Shown here: piece after piece, positions 41,636 through 50,054 of the stretch
Numbering within the stretch: position 1 is the stretch's first letter
Layout of the letters: every line of letters starts with the position of its first letter
DNA from: Solirubrobacterales bacterium
GTDB taxonomy: Bacteria > Actinomycetota > Thermoleophilia > Solirubrobacterales > Solirubrobacteraceae
Reading direction: 5' to 3'
DNA length: 64,000 nt
Assembly: GCA_003132505.1 (NCBI GenBank)
Contig: PKXY01000033.1
Coordinates: 66,847-130,846 of the forward strand
Position numbers and translations under genes: made by a program
The notes under the pieces: model-generated
Databases searched by the model: none
Told to the model about the DNA's origin: nothing
The model's input: only the letters and a program-made list of their open reading frames with translations

Positions 41636-42710
41636 GGCCTGACCGCCTGCGCGCGCGCCCCACGTAGCGGTTGATCAGCATCGCTACGAGGATCGCTACG
41701 CCGAGATAGAAGTCGAGGTAGTCGGCGTTGACGCCCTTGATGGCGAGGCCGTCCTGAAGGACACCCAAAAACAGCGCGCCGATCATTGCGCCGACGACGG
41801 TCCCCGAGCCACCGGCCAAGAGGGTGCCGCCGATCACGGCGGCCGCGATCGCGTCGAGCAACACCGAGTTTGCTGCGCCGGGGTCGGGGGTGATCGAGTT
41901 CGAACGCACCGCCTCGAGGATGCCGACGAATCCCGCAAGCGTGCTGCATACGACGAAGTTACGGATCAACACGGTGCGGACCTTCACTCCGGCCTCGGCT
42001 GCGGCGATCCGGTTCGAGCCGACGGCGATGGTGTGTAGACCCCAGCGGGTGCGGGTCAGCGCCACCTGCAGCACGAGGACGATGCCGAGCGCCCAGAACA
42101 ACTCCGAGTAGGTGCCGGCGCCGAACGCGCTGGCAAAGCTCGTGATGTGGTTTCCGGTCGCGTTGCTGACCACCTGCGCCCCGGGCATTTCGAGTTGCTC
42201 GGCATGCGAAACGATCAGCGTGAGGCCTTCGAGCGTGAAAAGCGTGCCAAGCGTCGTGATGAACGAGTTGACACCGAGGACAGCGGTGACGAATCCATTG
42301 AACACGCCGATGCCCATGCACACGATCAGTGCGAGGATCGTGCACGGGATCAGCGGTATGCCGCCATTATGAAACTCGTAGAACATCAGCGGCGCGAACA
42401 GGTAACAGCCGCCGATCGAGAGATCAATCTCGCCGTTGATCATCAGAAACACCTCGCCGGCGGCGAGAATCGCGTACGGCGCGAAGTAGGGCAGCAGGTT
42501 CTCGAAGTTCGCCGTGGTGAAGAACACCGAGAGGCTCAGCGAGAAGTACACGGTAAGCGCCGCCGTGATCACGATGATGCTTCCCTCACGCGTCGTGAGG
42601 GCATGGCGAATCAAAGTTAATGGGGCCACCGCAGCGCGGGGGGCCTTGCGCTCATGCGCCTGACCCCCCGCCGGAGCGGTAACCGGAGATTCGCCGTCAC
42701 TGACGGACAT
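41628..42710 (-). CDS. Sugar ABC transporter permease (RbsC type)
   Basis: The 360-residue permease has a polar N-terminal leader and about ten membrane segments. It contains the family signature GEIDLSIGG in the third helix region, then GVFNGFVTAVLGVNSFITTLGT, AVGSNRIAAAEAGV and GGTLLAGGSGTVVGAMIGAL near the end. It works as a homodimer with the single-domain ATPase encoded just downstream. It starts about 28 bases after the binding-protein stop. Confidence 0.93.
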   Translation of the reverse strand: MSVSDGESPVTAPAGGQAHERKAPRAAVAPLTLIRHALTTREGSIIVITAALTVYFSLSLSVFFTTANFENLLPYFAPYAILAAGEVFLMINGEIDLSIGGCYLFAPLMFYEFHNGGIPLIPCTILALIVCMGIGVFNGFVTAVLGVNSFITTLGTLFTLEGLTLIVSHAEQLEMPGAQVVSNATGNHITSFASAFGAGTYSELFWALGIVLVLQVALTRTRWGLHTIAVGSNRIAAAEAGVKVRTVLIRNFVVCSTLAGFVGILEAVRSNSITPDPGAANSVLLDAIAAAVIGGTLLAGGSGTVVGAMIGALFLGVLQDGLAIKGVNADYLDFYLGVAILVAMLINRYVGRARRRSGLG

Positions 42711-42738
42711 CAGTGCCTAAATGACTGCTGCGCGGGCT

Positions 42739-43836
42739 TTAGCCCTTGACGACACCTGCGTGAGTGCTGGTGCCCTCGAAACGGCTCTTCGTGCTGTTGT
42801 ACGGTCCCACCGTCGCCTTGGTCAGGAACTTCAGGCCCGTATCGACTTCGGCGATGCCGCTCAGTCCATCGGATGCGTGATAGAGGAACAGCTCGAGCGC
42901 GGGCAGGAAGCCCTGCAGGTAGGGCTGCTGATCAATCGTGAAATCGAGGAACCCGTCCGCCAGGAGACCTGGTGTGAGCGACGAGAGGTCGTAGCCGCCA
43001 CCGGCGACCTTCCCCTTGAGGCCGTACTTCTGAATCGTCTGGCCTACGCTCGCGGTGCTGCCGCCGTCAACGGCGAACAAGCCCTTGTAGGTCTTGTGTC
43101 CGGGCCAGAAGGCCTCGATCGTCGAGAGCTCCTGCGGCTGCAGCGCACCGGTCGCGGTCACCGTGTACTTCGTCGAGGTGCCCTTGAGCACTGACTCCGC
43201 ACCATCGATGCGCGGCTGGATGTTCGCAGAGCCCGGCGTCGCGATGAACAGGGCGACCGTGCCGGACGGTACGAGCTCCCTGATCTTCGCACCCATCGCC
43301 TGGCCTGAGACGAACAGATCCTGACCGATATAGGCGAGGCGTCCATTGGGCTCATCCGCGTTGTAGGAGAGCACCGGAATGCCCTTCCCGAGCGCCGTCG
43401 CGACGAGCGGTGTGAACGCGTGCGGATCGATCATCGCGCAGGCAATACCGTCCGCGCCAGCCGTGATCGCGCTATTGAAAGCGGTCACCATCTGCGGCAC
43501 ATTGCTCGTCTCCGAGCCCGTCCAGGTGTACGTGCAGCCCAGCAGGTTGCACGCATCGGCGATGCCATAGATCGTCGGCGTGAAGAACGCGTTCGTCGTC
43601 ACGTGGTTGACGAACACGAAGTGATACTTCTTCTGCGAACCGAAGATGCTCCCGCTCGATGCGGCGAGCGCCTGTGCGGCCGGGCTCAGCATGTATGCGG
43701 CAAGCGCACCTGCCCCGCCGCCGAGCGCTGCACGCCTGGTTACGGCGCGAGCCTTCGACTGCGGCGCTTCGTCCTGCTTCGAGTCCCTCCATTCGAGGCG
43801 CTCGAGCGCCTCGTTCCCAAACTCATTCTCCGACAT
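42739..43836 (-). CDS. Sugar ABC transporter substrate-binding protein (ribose type)
   Basis: The 365-residue protein starts with a polar segment. A twin-arginine-like signal follows at residues 33-57 (TRRAALGGGAGALAAYMLSPAAQALA), so export through Tat is likely. The mature part is a periplasmic-binding-protein type 1 domain: FVFVNHVTTNAFFTPTIYGIADA, GADGIACAMIDPHAF and GLFAVDGGSTASVGQTI. It should bind a monosaccharide. It is the first gene of the operon, and its promoter lies in the 460-base divergent region to its right. Confidence 0.9.
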   Translation of the reverse strand: MSENEFGNEALERLEWRDSKQDEAPQSKARAVTRRAALGGGAGALAAYMLSPAAQALAASSGSIFGSQKKYHFVFVNHVTTNAFFTPTIYGIADACNLLGCTYTWTGSETSNVPQMVTAFNSAITAGADGIACAMIDPHAFTPLVATALGKGIPVLSYNADEPNGRLAYIGQDLFVSGQAMGAKIRELVPSGTVALFIATPGSANIQPRIDGAESVLKGTSTKYTVTATGALQPQELSTIEAFWPGHKTYKGLFAVDGGSTASVGQTIQKYGLKGKVAGGGYDLSSLTPGLLADGFLDFTIDQQPYLQGFLPALELFLYHASDGLSGIAEVDTGLKFLTKATVGPYNSTKSRFEGTSTHAGVVKG

Positions 43837-44122
43837 TCCCTGCTCCTCTCTCCAAAGGCACGAGCATCGCTGACCGAAATCCTTTCGGGTTATTCAGATG
43901 CTCGACCGCTTGCTTTCACGCTCTCAGCGTTGTCGCCGAGCGCGCCCGCGCACGATCTCGCGTCTGTTGCCGATCTTACCGTCGGGTCTCAATCCCCGTT
44001 GCAGCGCCCTCCTCTTAGGTGACAACGGTGCAAACGGTTGCCAGCATAGCGCGGCCGTACAGGCCACGTATGAAAAGGTTCCTTAACGCGCGGAGCCAAG
44101 AAACCGATTGGGGAAATGAGAC

Positions 44123-44150
44123 GCGACCGCGCGAACGCGACCGCGCGAAC
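44123..44150 (+). repeat. Tandem 14-base repeat, two copies
   Basis: GCGACCGCGCGAAC occurs twice with no spacer in the leader region of the DEAD-box gene. Confidence 0.8.
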
Positions 44151-44235
44151 AACACGGGGTGGCCAGCTGCTAGCCTGAAGGAGCGGTTGACCCTTGTCAG
44201 CCGCGAGGCAGCTCACTTCGGGTCCCGCATTGGAG

Positions 44236-44262
44236 CGGTTCGGGTTTGCAGTCTCCGAACCG
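44236..44262 (+). repeat. Leader hairpin upstream of the DEAD-box gene
   Basis: CGGTTCGG and CCGAACCG make an eight-base perfect stem with an 11-base loop, 22 bases before the AAGGAG ribosome site. It could be a transcript structure regulating the gene. Confidence 0.5.
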
Positions 44263-44297
44263 TCCGCGGCTCGTATGTGCCGCCAAGGAGTTTACGA

Positions 44298-45521
44298 ATG
44301 TCCCAGGAGTCCTTTGCCCAGCTCGGCGTGTCGAGTGCTGTCGTCGGCGCGCTCTCAGCGCGTGGCTTCCACGAGCCCTTCGCCGTCCAGCGCCTGACGA
44401 TTGCCGACGTGCTCGCCGGCCGCGACGTGCTCGTGAAATCGCCGACCGGATCGGGCAAGACGCTCGCCTTTGGAATTCCGATCGCCGACCGGATAGCGGC
44501 CGATCAGCGGCGCCCGGCGGCGCTCGTCCTGGCACCGACGCGCGAGCTCGCTACGCAGATCGTCGAGGAGATCACCGACGTCGCGCATGCCCGCGCGCTG
44601 AAGGTAACCGCCGTCTACGGTGGCGTTGGCCTGACAAAGCAGGCTCGCGATGCCGCCCGCTCGCACATCGTCGTGGCGACGCCCGGGCGGCTCGAGGATC
44701 TGCTGGCGCGCCGCGCCTTCAGCCTCGAAGCGATCCGCATCCTCGTCCTCGACGAAGCCGATCGGATGCTCGACATGGGCTTCCGACCGGCCGTCGATCG
44801 GATCGTCGCGCAGTGCCCGAAGAATCGCCAGACGCTGTTCTTCTCGGCGACGCTGGACGGCGAGACCGGCCGGATCGCCAAGGCCTACACGCGGGACGCG
44901 ACGCGCCACGAGCACAACGAGCCCGAGTATCACGACAGCGTTCCGGTCGAGCACCGCTTCGTGGCGGTCGAGCACGACCAGCGCGTCGAGGTGCTCGTCA
45001 ACGAGCTCGCCGGTGAGCGTGACCTGGCGCTCGTATTCGTGCGAACCAAGCGCGGCGCGGATCGCCTCGTCAAGCGGCTCGGCACTCTGGGCGTGGAGGC
45101 TGTTGCAATGCACGGCGACAAGTCCCAGCGTCAGCGCGAGCGGGCGCTCGCGAACTTCCAATCCGGCGAGGTCGACACGCTCGTGGCGACCGATGTCGCC
45201 GCGCGGGGCATCGACGTGGCGCGCATCTCGCACGTGATCAACTTCGATCCGCCCGAGGACGGCGACATGTACGTCCACCGCGTCGGACGCACGGCACGTG
45301 CGGGACGCCCTGGAATCGGCATCACGCTGGTCGGGCGCGAACAGCGGCACGACATGAGCCTGCTGGCCCAGCGACTCGGAATCGACCACGGCCTCGGCGG
45401 CGGGGGCGCAGTTTCGAGCGGTCACATCAGCACAGCCAGAGGCCACCGACCCGGCCCGCAAAACGGTGGCGGACGGCGCGGCGCAACGCGAAGCTACGGA
45501 TCGCGCAGGGGCGGGCGATGA
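44298..45521 (+). CDS. DEAD-box ATP-dependent RNA helicase
   Basis: The 407-residue helicase starts at ATG 44298 after AAGGAG; the ORF-track start at 44019 is not needed. Motifs in order are Q motif (QRLTIADVLAGRDV), I SPTGSGKT, Ia PTRELA, II VLDEADRML, III FFSATL, IV VFVRTKRGAD, V ATDVAARGIDVARI and VI HRVGRTARAG. A glycine- and arginine-rich tail follows, ending GSRRGGR. It unwinds RNA duplexes, probably in ribosome assembly, RNA decay or cold adaptation. A small basic protein gene follows 55 bases downstream. Confidence 0.94.
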   Translation: MSQESFAQLGVSSAVVGALSARGFHEPFAVQRLTIADVLAGRDVLVKSPTGSGKTLAFGIPIADRIAADQRRPAALVLAPTRELATQIVEEITDVAHARALKVTAVYGGVGLTKQARDAARSHIVVATPGRLEDLLARRAFSLEAIRILVLDEADRMLDMGFRPAVDRIVAQCPKNRQTLFFSATLDGETGRIAKAYTRDATRHEHNEPEYHDSVPVEHRFVAVEHDQRVEVLVNELAGERDLALVFVRTKRGADRLVKRLGTLGVEAVAMHGDKSQRQRERALANFQSGEVDTLVATDVAARGIDVARISHVINFDPPEDGDMYVHRVGRTARAGRPGIGITLVGREQRHDMSLLAQRLGIDHGLGGGGAVSSGHISTARGHRPGPQNGGGRRGATRSYGSRRGGR

Positions 45522-45576
45522 TCGCCGCAGCACATCGCAGCGCAGAGTCGTCCTCGAGAGCGAGGATGATGTCCTG

Positions 45577-45738
45577 ATGGCGAACAACGCCGAACGGGCA
45601 GCCGAGCAGCGCAAGGTAAAGCTCGAGGAGATGGAGCGCCAGATCAAGCAAGGGACGCTCAAGGTCCGCAAGATGACGGTGGCCGAGCGCAAGCTCAACC
45701 CGCCGAAGCCGCGCCCGGAACGCCGCGGATACCGCTGA
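45577..45738 (+). CDS. Small basic helical protein
   Basis: ATG 45577 opens a 53-residue protein, MANNAERAAEQRKVKLEEM then KQGTLKVRKMTVAERKLNPPKPRPER. It is a long charged helix with a basic, proline-rich end and no hydrophobic segment. The ORF-track version beginning at 45466 overlaps the helicase frame and has no pattern. It lies in the same transcript as the helicase, so it might bind RNA or the helicase. I do not recognise a named family; short proteins of this shape occur in other actinobacteria. Confidence 0.6.
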   Translation: MANNAERAAEQRKVKLEEMERQIKQGTLKVRKMTVAERKLNPPKPRPERRGYR

Positions 45739-45754
45739 GCCGGCAGCCGCCGGC
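45739..45754. terminator. Hairpin between convergent genes
   Basis: Two GCCGGC halves separated by AGCC form a compact six-base stem directly after the small basic protein's stop and before the convergent DUF2203 stop at 45770. It is a candidate bidirectional terminator. Confidence 0.45.
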
Positions 45755-45769
45755 GCTGGAATCGATCGT

Positions 45770-46147
45770 CTAGAGCTGCTGGCGCCCGCCGTAGCCGGCG
45801 TCGAGCTCGTGCCAGTAGCCGATGTCGTCCTCGTCGTCGGTCCAGCAGAGGTAGACCTCACGGCCATCGCGGACCGCAGGAAAGTCGATCAGGCCGCGAT
45901 CGAGGTCGCGCAGCACGATGCCGCGCTCGTCGAGCGCCGCGGCGGCGGCATGGAGTTCGAGAAATGCCTCGCCAACCGCCCGGCCGGCCGCGCCGCCGCC
46001 GTTACCGACGGAGCCTCCGGCGAGCGCGTGGCGGGTGTCCTCGTCGGTCAGCCGCCCGCGAGCGTCGCGCATCTGCGCGAGCCGCTCAGCCACCCATGGC
46101 AGCTCGGCACGCGCCTGCTCGAGCGTGAAATGTTGGTCGTGGCGCAT
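45770..46147 (-). CDS. DUF2203 family protein
   Basis: The 125-residue protein fits DUF2203: FTLEQARAELPWVAERLAQMRDA at the start, a helical hairpin, then GIVLRDLDRGLIDFPAVRDGREVYLCW and YWHELDAGYGGRQ at the end. Members are small cytosolic proteins of unknown function found in Thermus and actinobacteria. I start at ATG 46147 (MRHDQHF); GTG 46156 adds three residues. It stands between the helicase and MarR genes without an operon partner. Confidence 0.85.
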   Translation of the reverse strand: MRHDQHFTLEQARAELPWVAERLAQMRDARGRLTDEDTRHALAGGSVGNGGGAAGRAVGEAFLELHAAAAALDERGIVLRDLDRGLIDFPAVRDGREVYLCWTDDEDDIGYWHELDAGYGGRQQL

Positions 46148-46206
46148 TCTCACCAATTCTGGCGGGCGCCAGCGGAGCGCGTCACCACCCGCGAGCGCCG
46201 AGCGGG

Positions 46207-46701
46207 TCAGCCAGGGACTTCGTCGTGCCCCAGCTCATCGAAGAGCGCGCGCATGCGGTCGAGGACGGCGGCAGCGCTGCGCAGCTCCTCGCCGCTGAAC
46301 TCACCGAGGGCTGCGCTCCAAAGGCCCTGGTAGCGGGCACGACGTGCCGCGACGAGCTCGTTACCGCGCGCCGTGAGCGAGATGAGGACGCTGCGCCGGT
46401 CGCGCTCGCTGCGGACGCGCTCGATCAAACCGGCGGCGGCGAGGCTATCGAGCATCTGCGTGGCGGTTCCGGGCGTGACGTCGGCGCACAAGGCGAGCTC
46501 GCTCGCGGACATCTCACCGCCCTCGGCGAGTCCGAACATCAAGCCAAACTGCGCGTAGCTGAGCTCGCCGGCGCGGTGCGTATCGCGGCCGCGGAGCCGG
46601 CGCACGGCTCCCATCGCGCGCTTGAACGCGAGGCCGAAGTGCTCGAGCGCAGCATCGCGGTCGGTCGCCGGTTCGCCCTCGGTGGTCGGCGCTGCGATCA
46701 C
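46207..46701 (-). CDS. MarR family transcriptional regulator
   Basis: The 164-residue regulator has the MarR winged helix: LSYAQFGLMFGLAEGGEMSASELALCADV, then TPGTATQMLDSLAAAGLIERVRSERDRRSVLISLTARGNEL. Dimerisation helices lie at both ends. Its GTG overlaps the MFS stop in GTGA, so it is translated from the same mRNA as the exporter, downstream of it. It likely represses the operon from repeats at 48220-48249 until an inhibitory ligand binds. Confidence 0.9.
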   Translation of the reverse strand: MIAAPTTEGEPATDRDAALEHFGLAFKRAMGAVRRLRGRDTHRAGELSYAQFGLMFGLAEGGEMSASELALCADVTPGTATQMLDSLAAAGLIERVRSERDRRSVLISLTARGNELVAARRARYQGLWSAALGEFSGEELRSAAAVLDRMRALFDELGHDEVPG

Positions 46702-48188
46702 GCTGCCACCTCGGCCAGCGCGGCCGGGCCGGAGCCGGCGTCGCGATCGGCATCAGCGCGAGCACGAGCGACGCCACGAGCCTTGCTCTCGGCGCGCAGC
46801 AGGATGATGCACGGCACGATCGCCGCCACGATGATTGCGACACCCCACCAGAAGGCGGTGCCGTAGGCGCCGGCCGCGGCGGCCAAAGTCAACGGATGAT
46901 GGGCGCTCGCGAGCGTGCGTTGCAGGACCACCGCGAGCACGGCCGTCCCGATCGACCCGCCGACGCGCATCAGCACGGTTAGCTGAGGCGCCGCGTCGGG
47001 CAGCTCGTGGCGCTCGAGCGCGGCAAACGCGGCAATGAACGCCGGCATGAAGGCAAAGCCGATGCCGACCCCGCGAATCGCCTGCTCGAAGCCGAGCGCA
47101 ACGAGTGAGGTGTGGGCGCCAATCAGCCCGAACGGGATTCCTGCGAGAGACGCGACGATGACGCCGAAGATCGTCAGCGGACCGCCGCCCATGCGGTCGG
47201 CCATCCGTCCGACGATCGGCATCACGATTGCCATGCCGATCCCCTGCGGGGCGAGCAGCAGCCCGGTGTCAAGTACGCTCTCGCCGCGCACATTCTGGAA
47301 GTACAGCGGCAGCAGGATCATCACGCCGAACAGCGCAGCGCCGAGGAAGAACATCGCCCCAGCAGCTGACGCATAGGTGCTGCGCCTGAACAGACTGAGA
47401 TCGAGCAACGGAGCCGGCACGCGCAACGCGTGCCAGATGAACGTCGCGATGAGCACGACGCCGAGAAGAATCGAGACGATCACCTTCGCCGAGGAGAAGC
47501 CACCGGTGGCGCCGACCTCGGCAAGCCCGTAGGTGAGCGCAGGAAGACCGACCGCCAGCATCAGCAGACCGGAGACGTCGAGGCGCGGCACGTTCGCATC
47601 CCGATTGGGCGCCGGTAGCATCCGCACCGCGAGAACCGTCGCGACGATCCCGATCGGGACATTCACATAGAAGATCCAGCGCCAGCTCGCGCTGTCGATC
47701 AGCAGTCCACCGATCGTCGGCCCGAGGATCGGGCCGAGCAGCGTCGGCACGCCCGTGACCGCAAGTACGCGCCCCATACGCTTGGGTCCGGCGGCGTCGG
47801 CGAGGATCATCTGACCGACAGGCATGATCATGCCTCCGCCGACGCCCTGCAGGACGCGGAAGATGATCAGGGCGTCGGCCGACGTCGCGAGTCCGCACAG
47901 CGCCGATCCGGCGGTGAACAGAACGATCGACATCAGGTAGATGTTCTTGGCGCCAAAGCGGCGCGATGCCCAGCCACTGATCGGAATGACGACGGCGAGC
48001 GCCAGCAGGTATCCGGTGATCACCCACTGGATGTCTGCGAGTGGGCTGTGCAGCTCCGTGTGCAGCGTTTGCAACGCGACGTTGACGATCGTCGTGTCAA
48101 GGATCGACATGAGCGAGCCGAGCACGACAACGATCGCGACGCGCCAGACCCAGGGGTCGATTCGGTCCAGTTGCTCAGTCTTTGCCAC
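46698..48188 (-). CDS. MFS drug exporter (DHA2/EmrB-QacA type, 14 helices)
   Basis: The protein of about 496 residues has 14 predicted membrane helices. DHA2 motifs include LDTTIVNVALQTL near the start, VPTLLGPILGPTIGGLLID (motif C, antiporter signature) and the motif A region SGWASRRFGAKNIY. It should export drugs or metabolites using the proton gradient. The ORF-track start is GTG 48212, but GTG 48188 (VAKTEQLDRIDP) has GGAG seven bases upstream and begins after a -10-like TATTAG, so I prefer it. It precedes the MarR gene with a four-base overlap. Confidence 0.9.
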   Translation of the reverse strand: MAKTEQLDRIDPWVWRVAIVVVLGSLMSILDTTIVNVALQTLHTELHSPLADIQWVITGYLLALAVVIPISGWASRRFGAKNIYLMSIVLFTAGSALCGLATSADALIIFRVLQGVGGGMIMPVGQMILADAAGPKRMGRVLAVTGVPTLLGPILGPTIGGLLIDSASWRWIFYVNVPIGIVATVLAVRMLPAPNRDANVPRLDVSGLLMLAVGLPALTYGLAEVGATGGFSSAKVIVSILLGVVLIATFIWHALRVPAPLLDLSLFRRSTYASAAGAMFFLGAALFGVMILLPLYFQNVRGESVLDTGLLLAPQGIGMAIVMPIVGRMADRMGGGPLTIFGVIVASLAGIPFGLIGAHTSLVALGFEQAIRGVGIGFAFMPAFIAAFAALERHELPDAAPQLTVLMRVGGSIGTAVLAVVLQRTLASAHHPLTLAAAAGAYGTAFWWGVAIIVAAIVPCIILLRAESKARGVARARADADRDAGSGPAALAEVAA

Positions 48189-48219
48189 GTGTTCGCTCCA
48201 GTTCTCAGGCACCTAATAG

Positions 48220-48249
48220 TTCGGCGCCGAAGCTTAGGCGCCGAAGCTT
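48220..48249. promoter_or_regulatory. Probable MarR operator repeats
   Basis: GGCGCCGAAGCTT occurs twice at a 14-base period (48223-48235 and 48237-48249). The first copy overlaps the perfect palindrome TTCGGCGCCGAA. It sits directly upstream of the exporter gene. Confidence 0.6.
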
Positions 48250-48382
48250 GTCTTGTCAAGTAGGGGCTCGCCGGCCCGGCCTTCGGCCGTCCGGCCTCGC
48301 TGGCTGGTTGTGACGGTACCGCTCGATCCCGCCCGGCCCGAACCGGGTGCGGGGTTCACGACGGCGGAGCCGGGCCGGCGAG

Positions 48383-49948
48383 CTAGTGCTTGAAGTGGCG
48401 GCGGCCGGTCATGACCATCGCGACGCCGGCTTCCTCGGCTGCGGCAACGACCTCGTCGTCGCGAACCGAGCCGCCCGGCTGGATGACGGCGACGACGCCC
48501 GCCGCGATCGCCAGCTCGGGACCATCGGCGAAGGGGAAGAATGCGTCCGAGGCGAGTACCGAGCCGGCGAGCGAGCCGGGCCGCGCCTTCTCGACCGACA
48601 GCCGGACGGAATCGACGCGGCTCATCTGTCCGGCGCCGATGCCGACAGTCGCCAGGCCGCGCGCGAGGACGATCGCGTTCGAGCGGACGTGCTTGCAGAC
48701 CCGCCAGGCGAACAGCAGGTCCTCCCACTCGTCCTCGCTCGGCGCGCGGCTGGTCGCGACGCGCATGTCGTCACGACGCTCGACGGAGTCGTCGCGGTCC
48801 TGGACGAGGAGCCCGCCGGCCACCTGGCGAACCTCCGGCTCGCCGATGCCGACGCGCCGGTCCCCCTGCTCGAGCAGCCGGATGTTCTTCCGCCGTTGCA
48901 GCACCTCGAGCGCGTCCTCGTCGTAGGCGGGAGCGAAGAGGACCTCGATGAACTGCTCGTTCAGGGCCTCCGCCAGCTCGCGATCGACGCGCGAATTGAG
49001 CACGATCACGCCGCCGTATGCGCTCTGCGGGTCGCAGGCAAACGCCTTCTGGTAGGCCTCGAGGCCGGACTCGCCGAGCGCGCAGCCGCAGGGGTTGTTG
49101 TGCTTGACGATCACGCAGCTGGGCCCGCCGCCGCGGGTCAGCGAGCCGGCGAGGTCCTCGGACAGGCGGCGAGCCGCATCGAGATCGAGCAGATTGTTGA
49201 AGGAGAGCTGCTTGCCGTGATGCTGGCGGACCATCGAAAGAAGATGCGTCCGGACGCCGGCCGTCGAATAGTAGGCGGCGCGCTGATGGGGGTTCTCGCC
49301 GTAGGAGAGATCGACGACCTTCTCGTAGGCGCGCACGTGCAGCGCCGGGAACTCGTCGGCTTCGCGCTCGGCGAACCAGCGTGCGATCGCCGTGTCGTAG
49401 CGGGCGGTTGAGGCGAACGCCTCGGCCGCGAGGCTCGCCCGCGTTCCCATCGACAGCCGGCAGTCCGAGGCTCGTAGCTCCTCGAGGATCGCGTCGTAAC
49501 TCTCAGGTCGGACGACGACGGCGGCGTAGGCGTGGTTCTTTGCGGCGGCGCGGATCATCGTCGGGCCACCGATGTCGATGTTCTCGATCACCTCGGCGTC
49601 GCTGACGCCGGCGCGAGCTGCGGTGCGCTCGAATGGGTAGAGGTTGACGCAGACGAGCTCGACGAACTCGACGTCCTGCTCCTTCGCCTGTCGCAGGTGG
49701 TCGGGGTTGTGGCGCACCGCGAGGAGGCCGGCGTAGAGCTTCGGGTGGAGCGTCTTGACCCGGCCGTCCATGATCTCTGGAAATCCGGTGAAGTCATCGA
49801 TCGCGCGCACGTCGATGCCGGCCGCACGGAGCTCCTGGGCGGTGCCGCCGGTCGACACTATCTCGACTCCGAGCTCCGCGAGGCCGCGCGCAAAGTCAGC
49901 GATCCCGCGCTTGTCCGAAACCGAGAGCAGCGCGCGGCGAACCTGCAC
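48383..49948 (-). CDS. purH: Bifunctional AICAR formyltransferase/IMP cyclohydrolase
   Basis: The 521-residue enzyme has the N-terminal IMP cyclohydrolase domain (RRALLSVSDKRGIADFARGL, STGGTAQELRAAG, GFPEIMDGRVKTLHPK). The AICAR transformylase domain follows, with LSYGENPHQRAAYY, VIVKHNNPCG (catalytic lysine-histidine), SNAIVLAR and ASDAFFPFADG. It performs the last two steps to IMP. I place the start at GTG 49948; the ORF-track start at 50266 overlaps the divergent amidase gene by about 210 bases and lacks a family pattern. It stands alone, separated from the other purine genes by recQ and the amidase. Confidence 0.95.
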   Translation of the reverse strand: MQVRRALLSVSDKRGIADFARGLAELGVEIVSTGGTAQELRAAGIDVRAIDDFTGFPEIMDGRVKTLHPKLYAGLLAVRHNPDHLRQAKEQDVEFVELVCVNLYPFERTAARAGVSDAEVIENIDIGGPTMIRAAAKNHAYAAVVVRPESYDAILEELRASDCRLSMGTRASLAAEAFASTARYDTAIARWFAEREADEFPALHVRAYEKVVDLSYGENPHQRAAYYSTAGVRTHLLSMVRQHHGKQLSFNNLLDLDAARRLSEDLAGSLTRGGGPSCVIVKHNNPCGCALGESGLEAYQKAFACDPQSAYGGVIVLNSRVDRELAEALNEQFIEVLFAPAYDEDALEVLQRRKNIRLLEQGDRRVGIGEPEVRQVAGGLLVQDRDDSVERRDDMRVATSRAPSEDEWEDLLFAWRVCKHVRSNAIVLARGLATVGIGAGQMSRVDSVRLSVEKARPGSLAGSVLASDAFFPFADGPELAIAAGVVAVIQPGGSVRDDEVVAAAEEAGVAMVMTGRRHFKH

Positions 49949-50054
49949 CGAACTCGGAGCGAGCGAGCTAGATTCGCCCGTGAAGACGGCGCTGTGGGCG
50001 TTTGCGGCGATAGCGCGAGAATAGCGGGCGCGGGCTCCGCCCGACTTTGGTGGG

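Larger units (their letters stand above)
43837..44297. other. Divergent promoter/leader region of binding-protein and DEAD-box genes
   Basis: The 460-base region has no supported gene; the ORF-track N-terminal extension of the helicase crosses it without a family pattern. It contains an imperfect LacI-like palindrome GCAAACGGTTGC (44030-44041), a tandem 14-base repeat (44123-44150) and a hairpin (44236-44262). Long structured leaders are common for DEAD-box helicase genes that are cold-regulated, but no sequence here proves this. Confidence 0.5.

Noticed and set aside
44123-44150. Short CRISPR-like repeat
   Set aside because: There are only two copies with no spacer, so it is an ordinary tandem duplication.
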